From NCBI GenBank assembly GCA_036310185.1, contig JAXJSH010000131.1, positions 1-37,356 on the forward strand: a stretch of DNA of 37,356 bases, in the 5' to 3' direction. Positions 24,395-32,970 of this stretch are shown piece by piece. Source of the stretch: JALENY01 sp036310185 (GTDB lineage: Bacteria > Bacillota > Clostridia > Lachnospirales > Lachnospiraceae). Every line of letters starts with the position of its first letter. Position 1 is the stretch's first letter. Below the pieces are notes generated by a model that worked only from the letters and a program-made list of their open reading frames with translations, did not search any database and had not been told where the DNA came from. The position numbers were made by a program, and so were the translations under genes.

Positions 24395-26428
24395 ATGAAT
24401 GAGGAAAAATTATTAGAAAAAATCAGAAATTCTGCCCGAAATGATGAGCCATCAGCAAAATTGGAACCGGATTTTATAAAAGACAGACTTGAAAAAAACA
24501 GGAAAACAGACAGATGGGGAGCCGTCCATCGAGTTGGCTGTGCGGCAGCGGCGGTTTGTCTGGTTGTTATGGGTGCTGCGGTTTTATCTAAAATAGGAAT
24601 GAAGAGAGATACTTCTGTGGAGAGGGCTTTCGATACGTCTGCAAATGAGACGACTATGGAAACGGCAATTTTCGATGATGGGGAAGCGGTGGAAGGGAAT
24701 GACATTTCCGAAGGCGCGGTGAATCTGGAAAAGGTTCTGGTTCAGGCAGAATCTTACGAACAGATCTTAACACGTCTGGCCGAGTGTTATGCCTATAGCT
24801 GTGATGTGGCCGAGGCGGAAGAAGGGGAAGCGTTTTTGGAGAGTGAGCCAACCGAAAGAACAGCAGGAAGCATAGAAGATGGCGGTGCGGCAGAAGAGGA
24901 GGCCGCATATTCAGGCTATTCTGCAACAAATATTCAGGAATTGGGTGTTGAGGAAGGCGATATCGTAAAAACGGATGGAACATATATTTACATTCTGAAA
25001 AATGATTCTTCTGTGCAGATATTGGAAGCAAACGGCGATACGATAAGCGTTACGGGCTGTATCTCCAATGTGAAAAAAAACGGTGAAACGGTGGAAGATA
25101 TGTATGTAACCGGAGACCGGCTGATTCTGATTTCTGCTTTTTCCGATGTCCGGATCAGAGATGTGGCAGAGGATGTGACCGGTGTCAAAGGGTTCAGTGG
25201 TGTGAAAGCATATACGTATGATATTTCTGACCGCGGCAAACCGGACTGTCTCGGTGTTGTGGAACAGGAGGGGGCTTACAGTGGCTCCAGATTGGTGGAC
25301 GGCTATCTGTATCTTTATTCCAATTGTTACAAATCTTCTGTTCGGGAAGCGGTCAGTGAGATGGAAGAAGAGGAAGCAGATTCTTATTTTCCATCCGCAG
25401 GCGGAACTGTTTTGAAGGCAGATGAAATTTATATTCCTCAGAATCTGCGGGGTACGGATTATATGATATTTGCATCGGTGGATTTGGAAAATCCCAATAA
25501 AATCAAAGATAAAAAAGCGGTTATGTCCATGTCTGATCTGTATTATGTAAGTACGAAAAATATCTATTTAACCCAGGAAGACTGGAGTCATGGACAGAGT
25601 AAAACCACGATCATTAAGATGGATTTTTCAGATGGTGTGATTACACCTGTGGCCGCCGGTGTGGTTCCCGGGTATTTGAATGATAATTTTTCCATGAGTG
25701 AGTATGATGGTTATTTGCGGGTAGTGACAACGGGTATGACAAACGGGAGATCCGGCAATCATCTGTATATATTGGATGAAAATATGAATATTACCGGCCG
25801 GATTGAAAATCTGGCGGCGGATGAAACAATAAAATCAGCCAGATTCCTTGGAAATACAGGGTATTTTGTCACATATCGGGAGATGGACCCGCTGTTTTCG
25901 GCAGATTTGTCAGATCCATATAATCCCAAGATCCTCGGTGAACGGAAGATAACCGGATTTTCTTCCTATCTGCATTTTTATGGGGAAAACCTTCTTTTCG
26001 GGCTTGGATATGAGACTGATCCGGATACCGGTGAAGGATTGGGCATAAAGCTGTCCATGTATGATATTTCGGACCCGGAAAATGTGAAGGAAGTACATAA
26101 GCTGGTACTTGAACTGGATGCTTCAGCGGCACTTTCCAACTATAAATCTTTGCTGATCGATCCGGAAAAAAATCTGATTGGTTTTGTGGGTTCAGACTAT
26201 AATTACGGAGAGGGTTACAGGTATGAATCCGGTTATTATCTCTTCCAATATGATCCGGAACAGGGATTTGTCAATTTGCTGACGGAAAGTCTGGGCTGTG
26301 ATTATACCGATTCTGCGCGGGGAATCTATATTAGCGATACCTTTTATCTGGTCAAAGTAAATGAGGGCAGTCTGACTGCTTATGATATGACACGGAATTT
26401 CGCTGAGACCGGTGAAATAACATACTAA
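24395..26428 (+). CDS. Membrane-anchored beta-propeller domain protein, possible anti-sigma partner
   Basis: A 677-residue protein. Residues 1-45 are charged and likely cytoplasmic (MNEEKLLEKIRNSARNDEPS...). A single membrane helix follows at about 47-67 (GCAAAAVCLVVMGAAVL), then a large extracytoplasmic part. From about residue 170 the sequence matches beta-propeller domain proteins: TNIQELGVEEGDIVKTDGTYIYIL, then blade-like repeats with DRLILIS and LYLYSN segments. The start ATG at 24395 has AGGAGGG at 24380-24386; the GTG at 24386 is too close. Its position after the sigma gene and its cytosol-helix-sensor layout resemble anti-sigma factors, though no zinc-binding HxxxCxxC motif is seen in the N-terminal part. 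That role is inferred from context. Confidence 0.8.
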   Translation: MNEEKLLEKIRNSARNDEPSAKLEPDFIKDRLEKNRKTDRWGAVHRVGCAAAAVCLVVMGAAVLSKIGMKRDTSVERAFDTSANETTMETAIFDDGEAVEGNDISEGAVNLEKVLVQAESYEQILTRLAECYAYSCDVAEAEEGEAFLESEPTERTAGSIEDGGAAEEEAAYSGYSATNIQELGVEEGDIVKTDGTYIYILKNDSSVQILEANGDTISVTGCISNVKKNGETVEDMYVTGDRLILISAFSDVRIRDVAEDVTGVKGFSGVKAYTYDISDRGKPDCLGVVEQEGAYSGSRLVDGYLYLYSNCYKSSVREAVSEMEEEEADSYFPSAGGTVLKADEIYIPQNLRGTDYMIFASVDLENPNKIKDKKAVMSMSDLYYVSTKNIYLTQEDWSHGQSKTTIIKMDFSDGVITPVAAGVVPGYLNDNFSMSEYDGYLRVVTTGMTNGRSGNHLYILDENMNITGRIENLAADETIKSARFLGNTGYFVTYREMDPLFSADLSDPYNPKILGERKITGFSSYLHFYGENLLFGLGYETDPDTGEGLGIKLSMYDISDPENVKEVHKLVLELDASAALSNYKSLLIDPEKNLIGFVGSDYNYGEGYRYESGYYLFQYDPEQGFVNLLTESLGCDYTDSARGIYISDTFYLVKVNEGSLTAYDMTRNFAETGEITY

Positions 26429-26437
26429 CCCATTGGG

Positions 26438-26478
26438 GACGGGGAAGGGACGAAAGTCCTGACCCCGTCTGTTTTTTT
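26438..26478 (+). terminator. Rho-independent terminator with a GAAA tetraloop
   Basis: GACGGGG (26438-26444) pairs with CCCCGTC (26463-26469); inside, GGAC-GAAA-GTCC (26448-26459) closes a GNRA loop. A run of seven T follows. Confidence 0.92.
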
Positions 26479-26561
26479 GCAGGTCAGACGGGCGGATTTT
26501 TGCTGATCCTGGTTCAGTGGAATCTGTTTTAAATAAAGTTTTTTTCAGATGAAATATGTGT

Positions 26562-26589
26562 TATGATAGAACGAACAGAAGGTTTGTTC
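26562..26589 (+). promoter_or_regulatory. -10 box with overlapping dyad upstream of the nuclease operon
   Basis: TATGAT at 26562-26567 fits a -10 element. Immediately after it GAACGAAC (26569-26576) and GTTTGTTC (26582-26589) form an inverted repeat with seven of eight positions complementary and a five-base spacer. The dyad covers the expected start of transcription, the typical place for a repressor. It resembles a Firmicute LexA box (CGAAC-N4-GTTCG) except that the spacer is one base too long and one position differs. Confidence 0.5.
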
Positions 26590-26672
26590 TGAAAAGGAAG
26601 ATCAGGCGAAATAATGATAAAATTATTCTGTCATGGAGATAGAAACCATAAGTTTTATGAAAAGGGGTAACA

Positions 26673-27791
26673 ATGAAGTTTATACATATTGCAGATGTAC
26701 ATCTGGGAGCAGCTCCGGATCGGGATTTTCCCTGGGGAGCGGAAAGAGCAACGGAAATCTGGAATACGTTTTCCGAAGTTATAGAGATTGCAAAACAGGA
26801 GAAAACAGATTTGCTGCTGGTGGCGGGAGACCTGTTTCATGGCCAGCCACTGGTGCGGGAACTGAAAGAGGTGGCGTATTGTTTTTCGCAGATTCCGGAT
26901 ACGACGGTTGTGCTGGCTGCGGGAAATCATGATTATCTGCGTCGGGATTCCAACTATCTGACCTTTTCATGGCCGGATAATGTGGTTGGATTGTGGACCG
27001 ATACCTGTGAGGGTGTTTATCTGGAAAAACTGAATACATATGTATATGGTATGAGTTATCAGGAAAGAGAGATCAGGGAGCCGGTTTATAATCAGACGTT
27101 TCCGGGCGGTCGGATTAATCTGAAAACGGAGCATCCGGATGCAGTGCATATTCTTGTGGCGCATGGGGGTGATGAAAAACATATTCCCATTCGTCATACT
27201 GCTCTGGCAGGGGCGGATTTTGACTATATTGCGCTGGGACACATTCATAAGCCGGAAATCCTGGTTCCCGGGAAAATGGCTTATGCCGGTTCATTGGAAC
27301 CAATTGATAAAAATGAAACAGGCGAGCATGGATATATAAAAGGAATCATCAGGGAAAATCAGGATTTTGTACTGGGTGCGGACAGCCGTAGTACGGAAGT
27401 GACTTTTGTGCCTGCTTCCAGCAGAGAGTATAAAGATATGGTACTGCAGGTGGCTGCTTACAGTACAAGAAGTTCTCTCCTCAGCAGGGCAAAAAAGTAT
27501 GTAAAAGAGCATGGAGAGCAGCACATTTACCGGATTACGCTCAATGGTTTTCGGGATCCGGATATGGATTTTTCCCATATGGATTTTTCTTCTGCCGGAA
27601 ATGTGATCGAAGTAAGGGATGAGACAGAGCCGGAATATGATTTTGAAGAGATGAAAAAGAAATATGCAGGCACAGTGATCGGCTGCTATCTTGAAAAATT
27701 TCCGCTGGAAGTACCGGGACTGATGACGGAAGTGCAGCGGAAGGCTCTGTATTATGGCGTGCAGGCCCTTTTGGGCGCAAGAGAAGACTGA
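26673..27791 (+). CDS. DNA repair metallophosphoesterase (SbcD/YhaO-like)
   Basis: A 372-residue calcineurin-like nuclease, usually Mn2+-dependent. Metal-binding motifs are in order: Asp8 and His10 (IADVHLG), Asp53 (VAGDLFH), Asn85-His86-Asp87 (AAGNHDYL), His in LVAHGGDE (about 165) and GHIHKP (about 190). This is the pattern of SbcD and of Bacillus YhaO. The start has an AAAGGGG site nearby. The gene is followed by a coiled-coil ATPase of the SbcC/YhaN type 51 bases later, so the two probably form a DNA end-processing complex. The dyad at 26569-26589 probably controls both. Confidence 0.9.
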   Translation: MKFIHIADVHLGAAPDRDFPWGAERATEIWNTFSEVIEIAKQEKTDLLLVAGDLFHGQPLVRELKEVAYCFSQIPDTTVVLAAGNHDYLRRDSNYLTFSWPDNVVGLWTDTCEGVYLEKLNTYVYGMSYQEREIREPVYNQTFPGGRINLKTEHPDAVHILVAHGGDEKHIPIRHTALAGADFDYIALGHIHKPEILVPGKMAYAGSLEPIDKNETGEHGYIKGIIRENQDFVLGADSRSTEVTFVPASSREYKDMVLQVAAYSTRSSLLSRAKKYVKEHGEQHIYRITLNGFRDPDMDFSHMDFSSAGNVIEVRDETEPEYDFEEMKKKYAGTVIGCYLEKFPLEVPGLMTEVQRKALYYGVQALLGARED

Positions 27792-27842
27792 ACTGGCAAT
27801 TTGAAAGCCGGGAGAAGATAAACAGGAAAGGAAACTTGTTGT

Positions 27843-29450
27843 ATGAATATAGAGGAACTTCATCTGAAAAATTTCGGGAAGTTTTCTGACCGGAAAATTT
27901 CCTTCAATCCCGGGATCAATCTGATTTACGGAGAAAATGAGAGCGGAAAGACCACGCTCCATACATTTATAAAAAGCGGTTTTTACGGTATCCGCAAGAG
28001 TCGGGGGCGTGGGGCCGGAAAGGATATTTTTCATCGATATGAACCATGGGAAAATCCTTCCTATTATGCAGGCAATATTCGTTTTCAATGCGGAGAAAAG
28101 ATCTTCCGTCTGGAGCGGGATTTCCAAAATCCCCAGGGCAGGGATATGCTGGTCTGCGAGACGGACGGGGAAAGATTGTCTCTGGAATACGGGGACTTGG
28201 ATATGCTGATGGGGGATGTTGGCGAAGTCGTTTTTGAAAATACGGTATTTATCAGTCAGATGAAAAGCAGGACAGAGGATGGACTGGCAGCAGAGTTGAA
28301 AAATTATATGGCAAACTGTCAGGATGGAGACGGTTCTGTAAACGTACAGGAGAGTGTTCAGTTCTTAAAATCTCAGAAAAAAGAACAGGAGCGGCAGATT
28401 CAGGCTAAATTGAAAAAGCAGGAAGAGCGAAAAGAAAAACTTTTTTCAAAGCTGCAGTATGTTCAGGAGGATCTGCAGAAACTGAAGGAAGAATATAAAA
28501 ATGTCTGTCAGGAAATGGAGAAAGAGTCTCAGGATAAAAATGGAGAGGCACAGGAAGGGAACAATCTTCCGGAGGCAGAATCCGGAGATGAAAAGAATGA
28601 TGATTTCCGGTATGAAGATATCGGTGAAGAAGAACCATTATTGAAATGGAAAGATCGCATGCGGGCGGTTGCTGTGCTGGTGATAGCCGGAATATTGCTG
28701 ATTTTGCTTTCTTACTGGGATGGAAATGAGCCATCTGTTAAAATGCTGATCGTTGCGGCAGCGGCCATCGCATACGCGGCGGTAATTCTGATACATGGAG
28801 TCTGGACTTCCATGAAGGGACGGGAGGAGCAGATTCTGGAAGAAAAAATTCCACAGGCACCGAAAAAGGAAGATACGGATTCTCTCCGTTGGAGTGCAGG
28901 GCGTTTGGAAAAAGAGATACATGAAAAACAGCTGCAGGCGGAAAATCTTCAGGAAGAAATAAACAGGCTGACGGATGAGGATAATCGTGAAGAGCGCAGA
29001 AATATAGAGGCGATCCAGCTTGCCATGGACTATATTGAAGAAACCGTAGCGGATATGCAGGTTTATATGGGAAAACGGCTGAAAGACCGGACTTCTGAAA
29101 TTTTGTCAGAGCTGACGGACGGGAAATATACGGCGGTGGAACTGGATGAGGATTTTCAGCCGGGTGTGCATACCGCCAGCCAATATGTTCCTCTTGAGCA
29201 GCTGAGCAGGGGAACAATGGAACAGGTATATTTCGCGCTGCGCATGGCGTCAGGCGAAATCCTTTGTCAGGAAGAAGTATTGCCCGTGATTCTGGATGAT
29301 GTATTTGCCATGTATGATGAGGAGCGTCTGGGACGGACACTTCACTGGCTGGCAATGCAGAACCGGCAGGTTTTAATATTTACCTGCCATAAAAGAGAAG
29401 AGGAATTGCTGAAGCGATTGGGTATTGTTTATAATAAAGTGCAAATGTAA
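27843..29450 (+). CDS. Compact YhaN/SbcC-like ATPase with a hydrophobic hairpin
   Basis: An ABC-type ATPase expected to partner the upstream nuclease. Walker A is GENESGKTT (30-38); the C-terminal lobe has the signature LSRGTMEQ (about 452) and Walker B VILDDVFAMYD (about 480), so both halves of the head are present. At 535 residues it is much shorter than Bacillus YhaN (about 960). The coiled-coil section (about 170-250 and 345-400) is short and contains no CxxC zinc hook; instead residues about 273-320 form two hydrophobic stretches (AVLVIAGILLILLSYW and MLIVAAAAIAYAAVILI). This suggests membrane attachment at the arm tip. The start is supported by AGGAAAGGAA. Confidence 0.85.
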   Translation: MNIEELHLKNFGKFSDRKISFNPGINLIYGENESGKTTLHTFIKSGFYGIRKSRGRGAGKDIFHRYEPWENPSYYAGNIRFQCGEKIFRLERDFQNPQGRDMLVCETDGERLSLEYGDLDMLMGDVGEVVFENTVFISQMKSRTEDGLAAELKNYMANCQDGDGSVNVQESVQFLKSQKKEQERQIQAKLKKQEERKEKLFSKLQYVQEDLQKLKEEYKNVCQEMEKESQDKNGEAQEGNNLPEAESGDEKNDDFRYEDIGEEEPLLKWKDRMRAVAVLVIAGILLILLSYWDGNEPSVKMLIVAAAAIAYAAVILIHGVWTSMKGREEQILEEKIPQAPKKEDTDSLRWSAGRLEKEIHEKQLQAENLQEEINRLTDEDNREERRNIEAIQLAMDYIEETVADMQVYMGKRLKDRTSEILSELTDGKYTAVELDEDFQPGVHTASQYVPLEQLSRGTMEQVYFALRMASGEILCQEEVLPVILDDVFAMYDEERLGRTLHWLAMQNRQVLIFTCHKREEELLKRLGIVYNKVQM

Positions 29451-29491
29451 ATATCGTTCTGGAAAAATATGGTAAAAAGGTAAGTTAGACC

Positions 29492-29575
29492 TTGCGTAAG
29501 GGATAATCTCCCTGTTATACTTAGAGCCAACGGGAGAGGAAATACTCTATTTGGACGTGGAGTATAACAGGGAGG
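29492..29575 (+). promoter_or_regulatory. Promoter and 14-bp inverted repeat before the 29585 gene
   Basis: TTGCGT (29492-29497), 17 bases, TTATAC (29515-29520) resembles a promoter. CTCCCTGTTATACT (29508-29521), covering this -10, is perfectly complementary to AGTATAACAGGGAG (29561-29574), which contains the ribosome binding site AGGGAGG of the next gene. If both arms are transcribed, the ribosome binding site is hidden in a stem; if transcription starts at about 29527, the two arms may be protein-binding half sites. Confidence 0.6.
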
Positions 29576-29584
29576 TTTTATATT

Positions 29585-29974
29585 ATGAAAGGCAAATATG
29601 AGGTTTTTCGCTGTGTAGAGGTTATTCTTTACACGGTATTGTCTTTTGTGCTGGCGGCAATCATAATGTATCTGATTCGAAGCTATACGGGCTGGACTTA
29701 CTCAGAGTGGAGCCGGAACAGTCAGATCTGTGTTTATATAATACTGGTAGTGGTGATTGGTTCTATTTTTTGTAAAGTTTACGAAGGGGTGGATTATATT
29801 TTGGGCAGGATCGATGAAAAAAAGAGTACCACCCAGGCTGCACCTGCTGCAGATTTGGAGGAAGCGTGTGCTGTCGAAGATGAAAAAGATGACGAAAATG
29901 AAGAAGAAAATGAAGACGAAAATGAAGACGATGAAAAAAAGAAAAAATTTGTAATCGTAGATTTTCATATGTGA
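29585..29974 (+). CDS. Small membrane protein with an acidic tail
   Basis: A 129-residue protein with two hydrophobic helices (about 11-33 and 49-70) and a C-terminal part from about 90 made almost wholly of Glu, Asp, Asn and Lys (DENEEENEDENEDD, then EKKKKFVIVDFHM). I know no function. The second helix contains one Cys near its end (FCKVYEGVDYILG). The start follows AGGGAGG, part of the inverted repeat described above. It stands alone between two differently organised transcripts. The acidic run is low complexity and could have arisen by slippage of GAAGAAAATGAAGA-like repeats. Confidence 0.65.
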   Translation: MKGKYEVFRCVEVILYTVLSFVLAAIIMYLIRSYTGWTYSEWSRNSQICVYIILVVVIGSIFCKVYEGVDYILGRIDEKKSTTQAAPAADLEEACAVEDEKDDENEEENEDENEDDEKKKKFVIVDFHM

Positions 29975-30069
29975 AATAAAAGTCAAAATAACGTAATTTT
30001 AAATCAGAATAAGGCAAGAAAAAAATAGAAATCCATAGTATCTTGGTAAGAAACAGGAGGTACGGAAAA

Positions 30070-31740
30070 ATGGAAAAAAACTGGTGGAAAGAAAGCGTTG
30101 TTTATCAGATCTACCCGAGAAGTTTTTGTGACAGTGACGGTGACGGCGTTGGCGATATAAAAGGTATTACAGAAAAACTGGAACATATAAAGGAACTGGG
30201 AGCAGACGTAATCTGGCTGTCTCCTGTATATGAATCTCCGAATGATGATAATGGTTATGATATCAGCAATTATCGCGGTATCATGAAAGAGTTCGGAACA
30301 ATGGAAGATTTTGACCGGATGCTGGAAAAGGCCCACTCGCTTGGCCTTAAAATCATGATGGATCTGGTGGTAAATCATACTTCGGATGAGCATCCATGGT
30401 TTATGGAAAGCCGCAAGTCAAAAGATAATCCATATCGTGATTACTATATCTGGCGCGATGGGAAAGACGGAAAAGAGCCAAATAACTGGGGTTCCTGTTT
30501 CAGCGGCAGTGCATGGAAGTATGATGCGGCTACGGATCAGTATTTTATGCATCTGTTCTCACCAAAGCAGCCGGATCTGAACTGGGATAACCCGAAGGTG
30601 CGGGAAGAAGTTTTTGATATGATGAACTGGTGGTGCGAAAAAGGCATTGACGGCTTCCGAATGGACGTAATCAGTCTGATTTCCAAAACACCGGGATTGC
30701 CGGATGGCCCGGCAGGCGAAAATGGATATGGAGATTTTGGACCGGCTGTGGCAAATGGGCCTCATGTTCACGAGTATCTGCAGGAAATGAACCGGGAGGT
30801 ACTGTCAAAATATGATCTGATCACGGTAGGAGAATGTTCCGGCGTTACCATAGAGGAAGCAAAAAAATACTCCTCTTCTGACGGAAAAGAACTGAACATG
30901 GTATTTCAGTTTGAACATATGGGGCTGGATGATGGCGAAAACGGCAAGTGGTGCTGCAATCAGATCAGGCTTACCCAGTTAAAAGCGATTATGTCCAGGT
31001 GGCAGACAGAACTGGAAGGGAAGGCCTGGAACAGCCTTTTCTGGTGCAATCATGATCAGCCCAGAATGCTGTCCCGTATGGGTAACGACAGTGACGAATA
31101 TCGTGAGATCTCCGCGAAAATGCTTGGAACCTGTCTTCACATGATGCAGGGAACACCCTATGTATATCAGGGAGAAGAACTGGGTATGACAAATTATCCG
31201 TTTACCTCGCTGGATGAGTTCCGGGATATTGAGAGTATCAACGCATACAGGGAATTGACCGAAAATGGAGCAGTCGAACCGGAGGAAATGTTTAAATATA
31301 TCAGCTATAAAGGGCGGGATAACGCAAGAACTCCGATCCAGTGGGATGACAGTGAAAATGCAGGTTTTACAGCAGGAACACCGTGGATTCCGGTAAACCC
31401 GAATTATACAAAGATCAACGCAAAAGAGCAGTATGATCGGCAGGATTCGGTATTTCATTACTACAAAAAACTGATTTCACTGAGAAAGCAGAATCCGGTT
31501 ATTGTATATGGTACATATGAGCTGCTTCTTCCGGACAGCGAAGATCTGTTCGTATATACAAGAGCTCTGGATGGACAGAAAATTCTGGTAATCTGTAACT
31601 TTGCAGAGAAAGAAATTGATTTTGTACTGCCGGAAGAGTTCTCTGATGAAAAGAGAACCGTATGGATTGGAAATTATGGTCGTGAGAAGGCTGAAAAAGA
31701 AATGATGTTAAAACCGTATGAATGTATGGTGATTGGCTGA
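30070..31740 (+). CDS. GH13 alpha-glucosidase, probably oligo-1,6-glucosidase
   Basis: A cytosolic glycoside hydrolase of family 13 that releases glucose from the non-reducing ends of short alpha-glucosides, 556 residues. The catalytic triad is Asp199 (GFRMDVI), Glu255 (TVGECSG) and Asp329 (NHDQPR), the same numbers as in Bacillus cereus oligo-1,6-glucosidase. Val200, right after the nucleophile, is the residue typical of alpha-1,6-specific members, whereas alpha-1,4-specific ones have Ala or Thr. A Ca2+-site-like DSDGDGVGD lies at 21-29. I chose ATG 30070 with AGGAGG at 30056-30061. It is monocistronic, and no sugar transporter lies beside it; the shared ATPase UgpC is elsewhere in the window. 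Confidence 0.92.
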   Translation: MEKNWWKESVVYQIYPRSFCDSDGDGVGDIKGITEKLEHIKELGADVIWLSPVYESPNDDNGYDISNYRGIMKEFGTMEDFDRMLEKAHSLGLKIMMDLVVNHTSDEHPWFMESRKSKDNPYRDYYIWRDGKDGKEPNNWGSCFSGSAWKYDAATDQYFMHLFSPKQPDLNWDNPKVREEVFDMMNWWCEKGIDGFRMDVISLISKTPGLPDGPAGENGYGDFGPAVANGPHVHEYLQEMNREVLSKYDLITVGECSGVTIEEAKKYSSSDGKELNMVFQFEHMGLDDGENGKWCCNQIRLTQLKAIMSRWQTELEGKAWNSLFWCNHDQPRMLSRMGNDSDEYREISAKMLGTCLHMMQGTPYVYQGEELGMTNYPFTSLDEFRDIESINAYRELTENGAVEPEEMFKYISYKGRDNARTPIQWDDSENAGFTAGTPWIPVNPNYTKINAKEQYDRQDSVFHYYKKLISLRKQNPVIVYGTYELLLPDSEDLFVYTRALDGQKILVICNFAEKEIDFVLPEEFSDEKRTVWIGNYGREKAEKEMMLKPYECMVIG

Positions 31741-31792
31741 ATATAGGCAGGGCTGAAATGAAGCGGGGATATTTCCATGTTCCTGCCTGATA

Positions 31793-32220
31793 TAGGAATT
31801 CCACAACCCCTGTGGAGGAATAGTCTGTATCATTGCGGAGTTTAATCTTCAGCAAATCGCCGGTCATTCCATCATAACAGACTAACGGATGGTGGCCATG
31901 ACTTCGGTAATGGAAGTTAAATCCCTTCCCTTTCTGGTGCCCATAAGTGTAAAGAAGGGTGGAGTCCAGGTCCAGCAGTAAAAGCTTAGGTTTCTTTATG
32001 GCATACACAACTTTACGAAACCTGCGCATCAGAACATGAAACTGATTCAGAGTGGTTTCATCCATCCGGTTGAAAAATCTGGACAGAGCAGGCCGTGAAG
32101 TAAGTGCCTTTTTGTCAAGGATGGCTGTTAATACAGGATCATGAATAAGTTCATCGGAGGATAGATCACCTCCGTCAAAATTTATCTTAGTGAAGAAAAT
32201 GTATTGGCAGAATATGTCTG
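31793..32220 (-). pseudogene. IS1380-type transposase remnant
   Basis: On the minus strand about 140 residues match the N-terminal half of IS1380-type transposases, including the SRFFNRMDETTLNQF stretch and the catalytic LLLDLDSTLLYTYGHQKGKGFNFHYRSHGHHPLVCYDGMTGDLLK block. Family members are about 430-450 residues. The homology stops abruptly at VVEFL near 31793; the frame then runs into sequence belonging to the GH13 gene, so later catalytic residues are missing. The start side is also lost at about 32220. I saw no clear terminal inverted repeats or target duplication. It is a dead fragment left between the glucosidase and the Abi remnant. Confidence 0.75.
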
Positions 32221-32750
32221 CCATTGCATCGGAAATCGCTCGTTCCAATGATGTGTTCATCAAACATAATTTTGATAATCATGATGGAGAAGTGCCTGTG
32301 TAGGCAGCGGTTGAAGTTCTTTCCTTTGGCACATTATCGAAGATCATTAAAAACTTGAAGACTGGTGTGGGAAGTTCGTATTCAATATTGGCGGCTAATT
32401 ACCAGTACACATCGAAAAAAGGTAATCAGGTAAATCCATCTCAGAGAATGCTTGCCTCATGGGTACAAGGAGTTTCTGTGTTGCGAAATATGTGCGCTCA
32501 TAATTCCAGAATTTACAACAGAACAATACATACGACACCGGAAATTTTGGATGCAGATAAGGTTACGCCACCGCCGGCACATAACGGTTTGTATCAAATC
32601 TTATTGGCGATGAAGTATCTGCGTTCGTCTAATGAGGAGTGGACAGTATTCGTGAATGCCTTGGATAAGCTGATTCAAAATAATATTGGTGTAATCAGTC
32701 TTACAGCAATGAATCTTCCAACAGATTGGAAAGCACATCTAAGTGTATAA
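32220..32750 (+). pseudogene. Abi_2 (AbiD/AbiF-type) abortive infection gene remnant
   Basis: About 176 codons in one frame match the C-terminal part of Abi_2-family phage-defence proteins, which are HEPN-type RNases. The recognisable parts are ASEIARSNDVFIKHNFDNHDG, AAVEVLSFGTLSKIIKNLK and VLRNMCAHNSRIYNR, the last holding the HEPN R-x4-H motif. A TAG at 32301-32303 interrupts the frame where related proteins usually have Trp (VPVWAAVE), so TGG has probably become TAG. The 5' half is replaced by the transposase remnant. Translation could restart at TTG 32355, but no ribosome binding site is there. It marks a former defence locus. Confidence 0.75.
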
Positions 32751-32783
32751 ACGCAGCAGAACTGCATAAAATAGTAAAGCAGA

Positions 32784-32858
32784 CCTAACCAAGCATTTTT
32801 ATGCTCAAACCGGTTAGGCTTTCGGCGGAGTGTTACGATAAGCACTTCGCCATTTTTA
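32784..32858 (+). terminator. Two hairpins ending the Abi remnant transcript
   Basis: CCTAACC (32784-32790) pairs with GGTTAGG (32812-32818) with an inner AGCAT/ATGCT. Then GGCGGAGTG (32824-32832) pairs with CACTTCGCC (32843-32851) with one wobble, and a T-rich tract follows. The second is a typical terminator. Confidence 0.7.
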
Positions 32859-32970
32859 TTTTGATGAAAATAAATTAATATATCATAGGTGGAAAAAGCA
32901 ACTGATAGTTGCATGATGAGCAAGAGTTGGTTGGTAGATTTCTTTGCGTGATTTACTATACTTGAATTAA

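Noticed and set aside
26569..26589. A canonical LexA box
   Set aside because: The spacer between CGAAC and GTTTG is five bases, not four, and one position departs from the consensus, so it is listed only as a dyad.
31499..31792. C-terminal 98 codons of the minus-strand transposase frame
   Set aside because: This part is antisense to the end of the GH13 gene and its downstream flank and shows no transposase similarity.
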